Shown here piece after piece: positions 41,865 to 50,223 of a stretch of 64,000 bases of DNA (position 1 is the first letter of the stretch; the number at the start of each line of letters is the position of its first letter). The position numbers and the translations under genes were made by a program. The notes under the pieces were generated by a model, which made no database searches, was not told the DNA's origin, and saw only the letters and a program-made list of their open reading frames with translations. Source of the DNA: Beijerinckiaceae bacterium (lineage in GTDB: Bacteria > Pseudomonadota > Alphaproteobacteria > Rhizobiales > Beijerinckiaceae). The DNA lies in assembly GCA_947454485.1 (NCBI GenBank), contig CANGJJ010000003.1, forward strand, positions 62,001-126,000, in the 5' to 3' direction.

Positions 41865-43289
41865 ATGGCGGCATCTTATGAAGATCTGCGAGATTTCATC
41901 TCAGCGGTTGAGAAGATCGGCGCGCTGCGCCATGTGCGTGGGGCAGATGCGCATCTTGAATTGGGCGCCATCACGGAAGTGGCGGCGGGCAAGCAAGATG
42001 GTCCAGCTTTGCTCTTTGACGAGATCAAAGGCTATGCGAAGGGCTTCCGCATCTTCACCAATTCCACCGTGCAATCGCGTCGCGCGGCTCTGGCTTTGGG
42101 GATTGATCCTGCGCTCTCACCCCTGCAGCAGTTGAAAGAATGGAAGCAGCGCCGCTCTGGCCTCAGCATGATCGAGCCTGTGGCGGCCAAAGAGGTGCTC
42201 TTTTTACAGAACAGCCAGCGCGGCGATGCGGTCGATCTGTCGGTCTTCCCAACGCCGGTTTGGCATCAAAAAGACGGCGGGCCATATATTGGTTCGGGCA
42301 GTCTCGTCATCATGCGCGATCCTGATACGGGCTGGATCAATGCCTCGATCTATCGCGTGCAGGTGCATGGCAAGAACCGCGTGACCGTGCAGTTTGATCA
42401 TACGGGCCGCCACGGCAATATGATCGCGCAGAAATATTGGGATCGTGGCCAGTCCTGCCCTGTGGCCGTTGTGGGCGGCATTGATCCAGCGCTCTTCATC
42501 TCAGGCTTTGAATATCTGCCCGAGGGCAAATCCGAATATGCTTTTGCCGGTGCGATCAAAGGCCGCGCGATTGAGATTGCCGATGGTCCCGTGACAGGCC
42601 TGCCGATCCCTGCGCGCGCCGAGATCATTCTGGAAGGCCATCTGCTCTCAGCCAAAGACATCACTTTGCCTGAAGGGCCGTTTGGTGAATTCACCGGCTA
42701 TTATGCGGCTGACAAAAGGCCCGCACCTGTGATGGATGTCAGCGCGGTTCATTATCGCAATGATCCGATCTTGCTTGGCTCACCGCCCATGAAGCCACCC
42801 CGTTTCCATTTCGGTCTGCCCTTCCGTGCAGCTGGCATCTGGAGCGATCTTGAAAATGCGGGCGTGACCGATGTGCAGGGTTGCTGGCAACATGTCTCGC
42901 AGCTAATGACCGTTGTGTCTTTGCAGCAGCGCTATGATGGCCATGCCAAACGCGCTGGCCTCATTGCGGCGGCCAATAGCTATATGGGCCGCTTGGTCGT
43001 GGTGGTGGATGAAGATGTCGATCCGTCCAATTTGGCGGATGTAATGTGGGCGGTGACGACGCGCTGCGAGCCCAGCGAAAATGTCGATATCATCCGCAAT
43101 GCCTGGAGCTCGGCGCTTGATCCGCGCATTTCGCCCGAAGACAAATTGCGCGGCGTGACATCTCATTCCAAAATGATCATCAATGCCTGCAAGCCATTTT
43201 CATGGCGGCATGATTATCCCCCTAGCTCCGCTCTCTCGATTGAAGAGGCGCTCGAAATCGAGCGTAAATGGGGCGATGTGATCCGATAA
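41865..43289 (+). CDS. UbiD family decarboxylase
   Basis: 474 residues from ATG 41865, with GGGAG upstream. The fold uses prenylated FMN to decarboxylate aromatic or unsaturated acids. Signature segments: SIYRVQVHGKNRVTVQFD near 165, RHGNMIAQKYWDRG near 183, and LPEGPFGEFTGYY near 270 with the conserved Glu. No UbiX-type prenyltransferase is in this window. Sequence cannot tell ring-hydroxybenzoate from other acids. Co-transcription with a TRAP importer and HpaBC suggests a catabolic role rather than ubiquinone synthesis. Confidence 0.9.
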   Translation: MAASYEDLRDFISAVEKIGALRHVRGADAHLELGAITEVAAGKQDGPALLFDEIKGYAKGFRIFTNSTVQSRRAALALGIDPALSPLQQLKEWKQRRSGLSMIEPVAAKEVLFLQNSQRGDAVDLSVFPTPVWHQKDGGPYIGSGSLVIMRDPDTGWINASIYRVQVHGKNRVTVQFDHTGRHGNMIAQKYWDRGQSCPVAVVGGIDPALFISGFEYLPEGKSEYAFAGAIKGRAIEIADGPVTGLPIPARAEIILEGHLLSAKDITLPEGPFGEFTGYYAADKRPAPVMDVSAVHYRNDPILLGSPPMKPPRFHFGLPFRAAGIWSDLENAGVTDVQGCWQHVSQLMTVVSLQQRYDGHAKRAGLIAAANSYMGRLVVVVDEDVDPSNLADVMWAVTTRCEPSENVDIIRNAWSSALDPRISPEDKLRGVTSHSKMIINACKPFSWRHDYPPSSALSIEEALEIERKWGDVIR

Positions 43290-43290
43290 G

Positions 43291-43323
43291 AAAAAGGGCG
43301 GCGATCATCTCGCCGCCCTCTTT
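43291..43323 (+). terminator. Strong bidirectional terminator
   Basis: AGGGCGGCGA (43295-43304) pairs perfectly with TCGCCGCCCT (43310-43319) around a five-base loop. AAAAA precedes it and CTTT follows, so it can end transcripts from both the UbiD gene and the convergent TRAP operon. Confidence 0.9.
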
Positions 43324-43326
43324 GTA

Positions 43327-45078
43327 TCAGCCTCCGTAGAGGTAATTCGGCAGCCAGAGCGTCATGCCCGGCCATAGATACATGATGATCATGCACAAGA
43401 TCACGATCAGCATATAGGGCATCATGCCAGCGAAGATCTGGTTGAGCGTGACATGGGGCGGGGCCACACCTTTCAGATAAAAGGCTGACATCGCAACCGG
43501 CGGCGACAGGAAGGCTGCTTGCAGATTCACAAAGACGAGTACGCCAAACAAAACCGGATCAATGCCGAAATGTTTGAGCAGTGGCAGGAAGATTGGCACG
43601 AAGATCACGATGATCTCGGTCCATTCCAGCGGCCAGCCAAGGACGAAGATGATCGCCTGTGAGAGGATGAGGAACTGCAGCGGCGTCAGGTTCATGGACA
43701 GAACCCACTGCTCGATCAGTGCCTGACCACCCAGAATCGCAAACACACCCGAGAAGAGCGCCGAGCCCACAAAGAGCCAACACACCATCGAGGTTGTCTT
43801 GGCGGTGAGGAAGACGGCTTCTTTGGTTTTGGTCCAATTCAGAGATCTCGCTTGGAAGGCGAGCAGGAAGGCACCAGCTGCACCCACCGCCGCTGATTCT
43901 GTTGCGGTCGTGATGCCGAACAAAATGACCGCGAGAACGACGACGGTGAGAATGCCAAGCGGGGCCACTGAATCCGTGACGAGCTTGATCACCTCGAGCC
44001 GCTCGGCTGTCATATTGATATAGTAGCGGATCATCACAAAGGCGCTGAGCGCACAGGCTGCACCAAACCACCAGTAGAAGCCTGCAGGCGGCCCCAACTC
44101 AGCCTCTGATGGGCCTGCGGGGGTGATGTCAGGCGAGCCCAATTGCTGCAGCTCAGGCGGTGCAACGGCAAGCTCACCAGCTTGCTGATGGATGACGACA
44201 TACCACCACACCAAAGCCAATGTGCCAGCCACAATGGCGAGTGGCACGAGGCTGTAGAGCAGATGGCGAATGAGGAGCCCATAGGTGAAGGGCTTGCCAT
44301 CCTGCTTCCAGCTGAGAGCCTGCGCGGGTGAGACCAGCGCTTTCAACAGGCCTGCAAACATATTGTTGGAATAGGCGCTGCGAAACGCAGTTGACCATTC
44401 GGGCAGGGGCACTTGCAGCTGCTCTTGCGGCAAGCGCGGCGCGATCTTGGGATTGAGCATCGCCCAGCCGATAATATAGGCGAGATAGAGCAGGGCGAGG
44501 AAGAAGCCGGGGAACATCGCTGCTGCATAAAGCTTGACGACCGACTGACCGGCGACCGCTGCATAGACAATGATCATGACGGAGGGCGGGATGAGAATGC
44601 CCAAAGTGCCGCCCGCCGTGATGACGCCCGAGGCCAAGCGCACATCATAGCCTGCGCGCAACATCGGGTTCAGCGCAATCACGCCCATCAGCACAACGAC
44701 CGCGCCCACCAGACCGCTGGCGATGCCCCAGAAGGTGCAGACCATCAATGTGGCCACGGCAAGCGAGGCTGGGACATTACGGAAGGCGAGCTGCACCGAA
44801 TAGAACATCTTGTCGACGAGCGCGCCGCGCTCCATCACATAGCCCATTAAGACGAATAATGGGATGGATATGAGCACGTCATTGGTCATGGCACCGTAAG
44901 TTCGTTGCACCATGAGGTCGAAGATACGATTGTCGAGAAAGGCCTTGGACGGTTCGAAAAAGGCGATGAAGCCGAACACCATGCCAAGCCCCATCAGCGT
45001 GAAGGCTGTGGGGAATCCAAGCATGATGACAACGACAATGAGCCCCAGCATCAGGAGCCCGAGCATCGGATCGCTCAT
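43327..45078 (-). CDS. TRAP large permease, mannitol/chloroaromatic (FcbT3-like) type
   Basis: 583 residues, about 150 longer than a standard DctM. The ends match DctM (NDVLISIPLFVLMGYVMERG near 70; GTLGILIPPSVMIIVYAAV near 153), while an insertion of two extra membrane helices and a polar loop lies at about 215-345. This longer form is the mannitol/chloroaromatic-type large permease, whose best known member imports 4-chlorobenzoate. Start overlaps the DctQ stop (ATGA). An aromatic acid substrate is a fair inference. Confidence 0.9.
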   Translation of the reverse strand: MSDPMLGLLMLGLIVVVIMLGFPTAFTLMGLGMVFGFIAFFEPSKAFLDNRIFDLMVQRTYGAMTNDVLISIPLFVLMGYVMERGALVDKMFYSVQLAFRNVPASLAVATLMVCTFWGIASGLVGAVVVLMGVIALNPMLRAGYDVRLASGVITAGGTLGILIPPSVMIIVYAAVAGQSVVKLYAAAMFPGFFLALLYLAYIIGWAMLNPKIAPRLPQEQLQVPLPEWSTAFRSAYSNNMFAGLLKALVSPAQALSWKQDGKPFTYGLLIRHLLYSLVPLAIVAGTLALVWWYVVIHQQAGELAVAPPELQQLGSPDITPAGPSEAELGPPAGFYWWFGAACALSAFVMIRYYINMTAERLEVIKLVTDSVAPLGILTVVVLAVILFGITTATESAAVGAAGAFLLAFQARSLNWTKTKEAVFLTAKTTSMVCWLFVGSALFSGVFAILGGQALIEQWVLSMNLTPLQFLILSQAIIFVLGWPLEWTEIIVIFVPIFLPLLKHFGIDPVLFGVLVFVNLQAAFLSPPVAMSAFYLKGVAPPHVTLNQIFAGMMPYMLIVILCMIIMYLWPGMTLWLPNYLYGG

Positions 45079-45740
45079 TTGTGATCTCCTGAAGATGTGC
45101 GCTGACGTGCAGATTCTTCGATCTGGGATGCGTTCAAGATGGCTGCCTTGCGCGCGTCATCGTCCACATGTGTGGACAGAGCGAGTTGCTGCTCGACAAC
45201 ATCGATCTCGTTGACATCTTTCAGGCGCGGCGGCCAAGACCCCGTCTTGAGGCAGATCACGCAGCGCGCAATCTCAGCCAGCCCCTGCAGCATCAACAAT
45301 GCGCCCGCGAGGGGGATCATGCTTTTGAAATGATAGATCGGCGGCCCGTTCGCGGTGACAGTCGAATGTTCCAGAATACGCCAAGATTGTCCCGCATAGG
45401 ACGTACCAGCATAAACAAGGGCGGCAATGCCGGGAATGAAGAAGACGATATAGAGGACGAGATCGAGGCTGGCCTGCGTGCGCGGCTGCATGGACCCATA
45501 GAAGAAGTCGCCGCGCACATGGCCATTCTGCGCCAGCGTATAAGCGCCGCAGAGCATGAACAGCGTGCCATAGAGCATATTGCTGGCGTCAAAGATCCAC
45601 GCCGTCGGCATATTGAGCATATAGCGCTTGAAGACTTCGGCCACGACCAGAAGCATCAGGCCAATGATGAGCCAGGCTGCGAGTTTGCCCACCCATGTGC
45701 TGATGGCATCAATGCCCATCAGAAAATGATTTCGTTCCAT
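45075..45740 (-). CDS. TRAP small permease (FcbT2-like)
   Basis: 221 residues from ATG 45740 (GGGAGGGG upstream; a TTG five codons earlier overlaps that box). Four membrane helices with the signature VFKRYMLNMPTAWIFDASNM near 40. A charged C-terminal tail of about 45 residues (HVDDDARKAAILNASQ) is longer than in standard DctQ and fits the chloroaromatic type. It overlaps the large permease gene. Confidence 0.88.
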   Translation of the reverse strand: MERNHFLMGIDAISTWVGKLAAWLIIGLMLLVVAEVFKRYMLNMPTAWIFDASNMLYGTLFMLCGAYTLAQNGHVRGDFFYGSMQPRTQASLDLVLYIVFFIPGIAALVYAGTSYAGQSWRILEHSTVTANGPPIYHFKSMIPLAGALLMLQGLAEIARCVICLKTGSWPPRLKDVNEIDVVEQQLALSTHVDDDARKAAILNASQIEESARQRTSSGDHK

Positions 45741-45761
45741 CAATTCCCCTCCCAAGCGGCA

Positions 45762-45788
45762 GGCGGGGCCGCCCTGAACAGCCCCGCC
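45762..45788 (-). promoter_or_regulatory. Stem-loop between TRAP binding protein and permease genes
   Basis: GGCGGGGC (45762-45769) pairs perfectly with GCCCCGCC (45781-45788) over an 11-base loop. It follows the binding-protein stop by 19 bases. A hairpin here would keep binding-protein mRNA more abundant than permease mRNA, as is common for such transport operons. Confidence 0.65.
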
Positions 45789-45807
45789 GTACCTTTATTT
45801 GGATGCG

Positions 45808-46959
45808 TTAGATCTTGCGACCAACGCCATTGGGGCCCCAATAATGGTCGAAGGCCATGCGGCGCTGAACGACCGTATCTTGCTCCCACTGTGTGGTGCG
45901 GCGCGCGAAGGCGAGCTGCGACTGGATGATTTCCTTGAAGAGCGGATTTTCAGCCGACTTCTTGGCCACCACTTCGTCATAGACTTCGAGCTGCTTCTTG
46001 AGGATTGCATCGGGCGTCTTGAAGAAGCGGACCTTATCATTGGTCTGCATCTCCTGATAATCCTTGGAATAGCGATCAATCGCCTTCCACGACATATCAG
46101 CGCTGGCTGCTTCCGAGGCAGCATCAATGATGTTCTTCAGCTTGGGCGGAAGAGCATCATATTTCGCCTTGTTAAAGAGCAGTTCGAATTGTTCGGCATT
46201 CTGGTGATAGGACTGCAGCATGCAGACCTTCGACACATCAGGGAAGCCGAGCACACGGTCGGAGGAGGCATTGTTGAACTCTGCCGCATCCAAAAGGCCG
46301 CGATCCATTGCCGAGACGATTTCACCGCCCGGCAACGCATTCACCGCGCTACCCATGGCCGTGAAGACGTCAATGGAAATGCCCACGGTGCGATATTTCA
46401 AGCCGCGCAGATCTTCGAGCTTGGTGATCGGATTTTTGAACCAGCCCAGCGGCTGAGTCGGCATCGGCCCATAGAGCAGTGAGTGAACATTCGCGCCAAC
46501 CGAAGCATAAAGCTTGGCGAGCAGTTCTTTGCCACCACCATATTTATGCCAGGCCATCAGCATATTGGCATCCATGCCATAGCCAGGGCCCGACCCCCAC
46601 AGAGCAAGCGCGGTCTGCTTGCCATAGTGATAGACGACGACGCCATGGCCGCCATCGAGCGTGCCGGAGGACACGGCATCCAGAAGGCCGAAGGCAGGCA
46701 CAACAGCGCCAGCGGGCAGCACTTCAATGCGCAGGTCGCCGCCGGTCATGTCATTGACCTTCTTGGCATAGTCGAGCGCGAATTCGTGGAAGATGTCTTT
46801 GGACGGCCAGGTGCTTTGGAAGCGGAAACTGATCGGTCCCTGCGCCTTCACCACAGCAGGGGCGGCCACCATGGCTGCGCCCGAAAATGCTGCGCCCTTC
46901 AAGAATTTGCGGCGGCCCTTCATCAACTGGGCTGCGACTTCTGTGAGCTTACCCTTCAT
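45808..46959 (-). CDS. TRAP substrate-binding protein (FcbT1-like, Tat-type signal)
   Basis: 383 residues from ATG 46959 (GGAGG five bases upstream). A twin-arginine-type signal (MKGRRKFLKGAAFSGAAMV) is cut near VKA. The mature fold resembles FcbT1: SFRFQSTWPSKDIFHEFALD, later GPMPTQPLGWFKNPITKLED and LKYRTVGISIDVFTAMG with the Arg that usually binds a carboxylate. It is the first gene of the minus-strand TRAP operon and probably captures an aromatic or alpha-keto acid. Confidence 0.9.
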   Translation of the reverse strand: MKGKLTEVAAQLMKGRRKFLKGAAFSGAAMVAAPAVVKAQGPISFRFQSTWPSKDIFHEFALDYAKKVNDMTGGDLRIEVLPAGAVVPAFGLLDAVSSGTLDGGHGVVVYHYGKQTALALWGSGPGYGMDANMLMAWHKYGGGKELLAKLYASVGANVHSLLYGPMPTQPLGWFKNPITKLEDLRGLKYRTVGISIDVFTAMGSAVNALPGGEIVSAMDRGLLDAAEFNNASSDRVLGFPDVSKVCMLQSYHQNAEQFELLFNKAKYDALPPKLKNIIDAASEAASADMSWKAIDRYSKDYQEMQTNDKVRFFKTPDAILKKQLEVYDEVVAKKSAENPLFKEIIQSQLAFARRTTQWEQDTVVQRRMAFDHYWGPNGVGRKI

Positions 46960-47193
46960 CAAAGCCTCCACTCGAAAGATCTCGGCCGCCTCTAACAGGA
47001 CGGTTGAACTTGAGTATAGGGCACCGCCTTTCGTCGGGTAGTTATGCCTTTGGCTTAGACGGACACATCAGCGTGAGGAAAATGTGCGCTGCAGCAAAAG
47101 AAAAATTCATCCCCCTCCAATTTTCTTCATTTGCCCCTTTCGAGGGAGGCCCCTCATTGTGCGTCACAAATGAAATCAGGGAGGAAGGGCCGC

Positions 47194-47556
47194 ATGGAGG
47201 TGTTCGTCGCCAAGTCGTCGGCTATTGCCGAAGGCCAGCGGGTCTTGATTGACCACAAGGGACAAAAGATCGGCGTGCTGCGCGTCAATGGTGCGCTGCA
47301 CGCCTTTCTCAATCTGTGCCCCCATCAGGGTGGGCCGGCCTGCGAGGGCATGCTGATCCACAAGATTGAAGAGGTCATCGACGAGGACAAGCGCTATCTG
47401 GGCATGCGCTTCCATGACCGCGATGTGCATATGGTCTGCCCCTGGCACGGCTGGGAGTTCAATGTCGAAACTGGCGCCAGCGCTGCGGACGGCAAGCACA
47501 AGTTGAAGCGCTACAAGACTATTGAGAAGGAGGGAGACGTCTATGTTGTCGTCTGA
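47194..47556 (+). CDS. Rieske-type [2Fe-2S] ferredoxin
   Basis: 120 residues from ATG 47194 (GGAGGAAGG upstream). Cluster ligands are CPHQGGPACEG (Cys, His) near 41 and CPWHGWEFN (Cys, His) near 79, the standard Rieske pair. About 25 extra residues sit between the two motifs, including IEEVIDEDKRYLG, which is longer than in most oxygenase ferredoxins. It could pass electrons to an oxygenase encoded elsewhere, since no Rieske oxygenase is in view. The next gene starts within its 3' end. Confidence 0.9.
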   Translation: MEVFVAKSSAIAEGQRVLIDHKGQKIGVLRVNGALHAFLNLCPHQGGPACEGMLIHKIEEVIDEDKRYLGMRFHDRDVHMVCPWHGWEFNVETGASAADGKHKLKRYKTIEKEGDVYVVV

Positions 47557-47863
47557 GACTGCCTCCAAAGAGCCGCGCACCCACCAGCCCGATACGGCGC
47601 TGGAGGCTCTCGCCCAAGAGCTGGTCGCCAAGCTGCAGATCGACCCCGCCCGTATCAGTGATGAGGCGATGCGTGGTTTGTTCAGCACGCTCATTCAAGC
47701 CTATGGCGCGAAGTTTGACGAAGGTCGTCGGCCCTTGCCGATTGATCCTGATTTTCCGCCCACAGCCACCAATGTGCTTGTCACAGTGTCTGCCCTGATG
47801 AAGGCCTCCAATCTGGAGATCTTTGAATTGGGCATGTGGCAATCCTGGTCAGGCACACGCTGA
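47543..47863 (+). CDS. Small protein coupled to Rieske and amidohydrolase genes
   Basis: 106 residues from ATG 47543, overlapping the Rieske gene by 14 bases with AGGAGG in place. It is mostly helical (ALEALAQELVAKLQIDPARI; LFSTLIQAYGAKFDEG; ATNVLVTVSALMKASNLEIF). The C-terminus ELGMWQSWSGTR is distinctive. I do not recognise a family. Translational coupling between a ferredoxin and a decarboxylase-like enzyme suggests a partner or chaperone subunit for one of them. Confidence 0.7.
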   Translation: MLSSETASKEPRTHQPDTALEALAQELVAKLQIDPARISDEAMRGLFSTLIQAYGAKFDEGRRPLPIDPDFPPTATNVLVTVSALMKASNLEIFELGMWQSWSGTR

Positions 47864-47875
47864 GAGGCAAGATCC

Positions 47876-49081
47876 ATGTTTTATCGTTCCAGCACATCTG
47901 CCTTCGACATGTCGGTGGAGAGTTTCAATTCCGCCGAACATCTGGAGAATGCGCGCAAACAGGCTGACGAGCGCGGTCTTGATAAAGTCCTCGTCGTCGA
48001 TATTGATGCGCATCACTATGAGACTGACAATTTCAAAGAGATCCTCGAGCTGATCGAAGATCCGGTGCTGCGCCAGTCCGCCACCAATATGTTTGCCTAT
48101 AAAGGCCCCGGCGCCTTGCTCATCGACCAGCCCGGTTATCAAGACGGGGCAGGGCGCATCACGCGCTATATGGAGCGCAAGCACGAAAAATTCCCCGCAG
48201 ATGGAACGCCGCGTGAAGTGGCGCAAACCCTGCGGTGGATGGATGCGATGAGCGTCGATTATGCCTGCATCTTCCCCACACCCATGTTGTTCATGGGCCT
48301 GCATCCGCAGGTGGAGGTCGAGGTCGGTCTGTCGCGCGCTTATAATCGCTGGTTGGTCGAAAAAGTGCTGCCTGCCAACAAACGCCTGCGCTCCATGCTC
48401 TATCTGCCCTTCAACGATCCTGAAGCCACATATCAGATGGTGAAGGAGTTTGGTGGTAAGCCGGGCGTCATCGGCTTCATGGTTGTCTCGACGCGCTACA
48501 AGCCCGTTTATGACAATGCCTATATGAAGACCTATGCGCTGCTCGAAGAGATGGGCCTGCCGCTGTCGTTCCATGCGTCTTATAACTGGAATGATCAGCT
48601 GATCTCGCTCACCAACCGCTTCATCACGGCCCATGCCTTGGGCTTTACTCTGTTCAATGCGGTTCACTGCGCGAACTGGGTGATCAACGGCCTGCCAGAG
48701 CGCTTCCCCAAATTGAAGACGATCTGGATTGAGTCGGGCCTTGCCTGGGTGCCCTGGCTGATGCAGCGCCTCGACAATGACTATTGCATGCGCACCTCTG
48801 AGGCGCCTGCACTCAAGCGCCTGCCCAGCGATTATATGCGCGAGATGTATTACACATCCCAGCCCATGGAGATGGTGAACAATCGCAAAGCGCTCGAAGT
48901 CACCTTCGAGATGATCAATGCCGAGACACAGTTGCTCTATTCATCTGATTATCCCCATTGGGATATGGATCTGCCGAGCACGATCTGGGATCTCGACTTT
49001 TTGAGCGAACAGGCCAAGCGCAATATTTTGGGCCTCAACGCCAAGCGCCTGTTCAATCTGGATACGTCTGACCGCTTCTAA
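47876..49081 (+). CDS. Amidohydrolase family protein (ACMSD-like)
   Basis: 401 residues. The TIM-barrel amidohydrolase-2 pattern is present: VVDIDAHHYE near 40 (metal His), LPLSFHASYNW near 225 (His), and LLYSSDYPHWDMDLP near 350 (Asp). The second HAVHCANW-like helix (FNAVHCANWVINGLPERFP) is also typical. Relatives decarboxylate aromatic or muconate-type acids (ACMS, resorcylate, 5-carboxyvanillate). A zinc- or manganese-dependent decarboxylase or hydrolase is likely. With the Rieske protein and small protein it forms one operon ended by a terminator. Confidence 0.85.
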   Translation: MFYRSSTSAFDMSVESFNSAEHLENARKQADERGLDKVLVVDIDAHHYETDNFKEILELIEDPVLRQSATNMFAYKGPGALLIDQPGYQDGAGRITRYMERKHEKFPADGTPREVAQTLRWMDAMSVDYACIFPTPMLFMGLHPQVEVEVGLSRAYNRWLVEKVLPANKRLRSMLYLPFNDPEATYQMVKEFGGKPGVIGFMVVSTRYKPVYDNAYMKTYALLEEMGLPLSFHASYNWNDQLISLTNRFITAHALGFTLFNAVHCANWVINGLPERFPKLKTIWIESGLAWVPWLMQRLDNDYCMRTSEAPALKRLPSDYMREMYYTSQPMEMVNNRKALEVTFEMINAETQLLYSSDYPHWDMDLPSTIWDLDFLSEQAKRNILGLNAKRLFNLDTSDRF

Positions 49082-49102
49082 GTTGGGCATTTGACGAATG
49101 CG

Positions 49103-49125
49103 GGGGAGCCTGTAGGCTCCCCTTT
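49103..49125 (+). terminator. Terminator after the amidohydrolase
   Basis: GGGGAGCC (49103-49110) pairs with GGCTCCCC (49115-49122) around TGTA and is followed by TTT. Short T tract, strong stem. Confidence 0.75.
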
Positions 49126-49170
49126 GCCAGACTCTCGCCAAAAGAGAGCGGCCAATGGGAGGACGCTATA

Positions 49171-50160
49171 ATGCTCAAGCTGGCCTTGCGCCTTGTCTCG
49201 TGTGCGTGTCGCATAACGGCGGGGCTTGCTCTGCTGCTGGGTGTCGCAGCCATGCCTGCGGCAGCAAAATATCCTGACAAGCCGGTGACGATCATCATCC
49301 CCTTCGGTCCGGGCAGTGTCTCTGATTCTGCAGCCCGCATCGTGGCGCAGTTTTTGGGTCAGCGTCTTGGCCAACCGATGATTATCGAGAGCAAGACGGG
49401 CGCAGGCGGTCTGCTGGCCGCGCAAGCTGTCGTTCGGGCCGCGCCTGATGGCTACACGCTCTTCATGACGACCAACTCGACCCATTCAGCTGCGCCCGGC
49501 CTCTTCAAACATGTGCCTTATGATCAGGAGAAAGACTTCTCCCCCATCGGCCGCATCGGTGGCTTTCCCTCTGTAATTGTCTCGCATCCCGATCAGCCGT
49601 TCAAAACCATGCGCGAGCTTGTTGCCTATGCGAAGGCCAATCCGGGCAAGCTCTCTTATGGCCATGGCAACAGCACAGGTCAGATCTCGGGCGAAGTGCT
49701 GAAGCAGCGCACGGGCATTGATATTGTGCGCGTGCCTTATGTCAGCACACCGCCCGCGGCCAATGATCTTATGGCCGGACATCTGCCCTTGATCGTGGTG
49801 GATTTCTCCAATGCGCTGGCCAATATTGCGGCGGGCAAAATGCGCCCCTTGGCTGTGCTGACGCGCGAGCGCAGCCCCGCCATGCCCGATGTGCCAACCT
49901 TGCATGAAACAGTGATGCCGGATTTCGATCTCATCGCTTGGGCGGGTCTGTTTGGCCCAGCCAAAATGCAACCGGATGTTGTGAAGACGATCAGTGATGA
50001 GCTTGGCAAAGTGCTGGCCGATCCTGAGGTCAAACAGCGCCTGACAACGATCGGTGTTGAGGTGCAATATCAGCCGACCCCCGTCTTCGAAAATTATCTC
50101 AAAGGCGAGTTGGTGAAATGGACGCAGCTCATCAAAGCTTCGGGCATTGAGCAGCAATAG
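49171..50160 (+). CDS. Bug-type tripartite tricarboxylate receptor
   Basis: 329 residues from ATG 49171 (GGAGG eight bases upstream). Signal peptide about 1-32, then YPDKPVTIIIPFGPGSVSD, the Bug-family ligand-binding loop, and VIESKTGAGGLLAAQAVVRA. Bug proteins bind carboxylic acids or related small molecules and work with TctAB membrane proteins, absent here. Many function as orphan receptors. The position beside the catabolic genes suggests a related ligand. Confidence 0.9.
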   Translation: MLKLALRLVSCACRITAGLALLLGVAAMPAAAKYPDKPVTIIIPFGPGSVSDSAARIVAQFLGQRLGQPMIIESKTGAGGLLAAQAVVRAAPDGYTLFMTTNSTHSAAPGLFKHVPYDQEKDFSPIGRIGGFPSVIVSHPDQPFKTMRELVAYAKANPGKLSYGHGNSTGQISGEVLKQRTGIDIVRVPYVSTPPAANDLMAGHLPLIVVDFSNALANIAAGKMRPLAVLTRERSPAMPDVPTLHETVMPDFDLIAWAGLFGPAKMQPDVVKTISDELGKVLADPEVKQRLTTIGVEVQYQPTPVFENYLKGELVKWTQLIKASGIEQQ

Positions 50161-50179
50161 GGCATAGATGGACGCAGCT

Positions 50180-50213
50180 GCAGATCTGGTCTAGCTTTTG
50201 AGGCCAGATCTGC
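50180..50213 (+). promoter_or_regulatory. Paired CAGATCTG palindromes before lysR
   Basis: GCAGATCTGG (50180-50189) and CCAGATCTGC (50204-50213) form a perfect ten-base inverted repeat with a 14-base spacer; each arm also contains the palindrome CAGATCTG. It lies in the 63-base gap between the Bug gene and the LysR start, so it could be an autoregulatory site, a terminator of the Bug gene, or both. Confidence 0.5.
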
Positions 50214-50223
50214 GCGGGCCATC

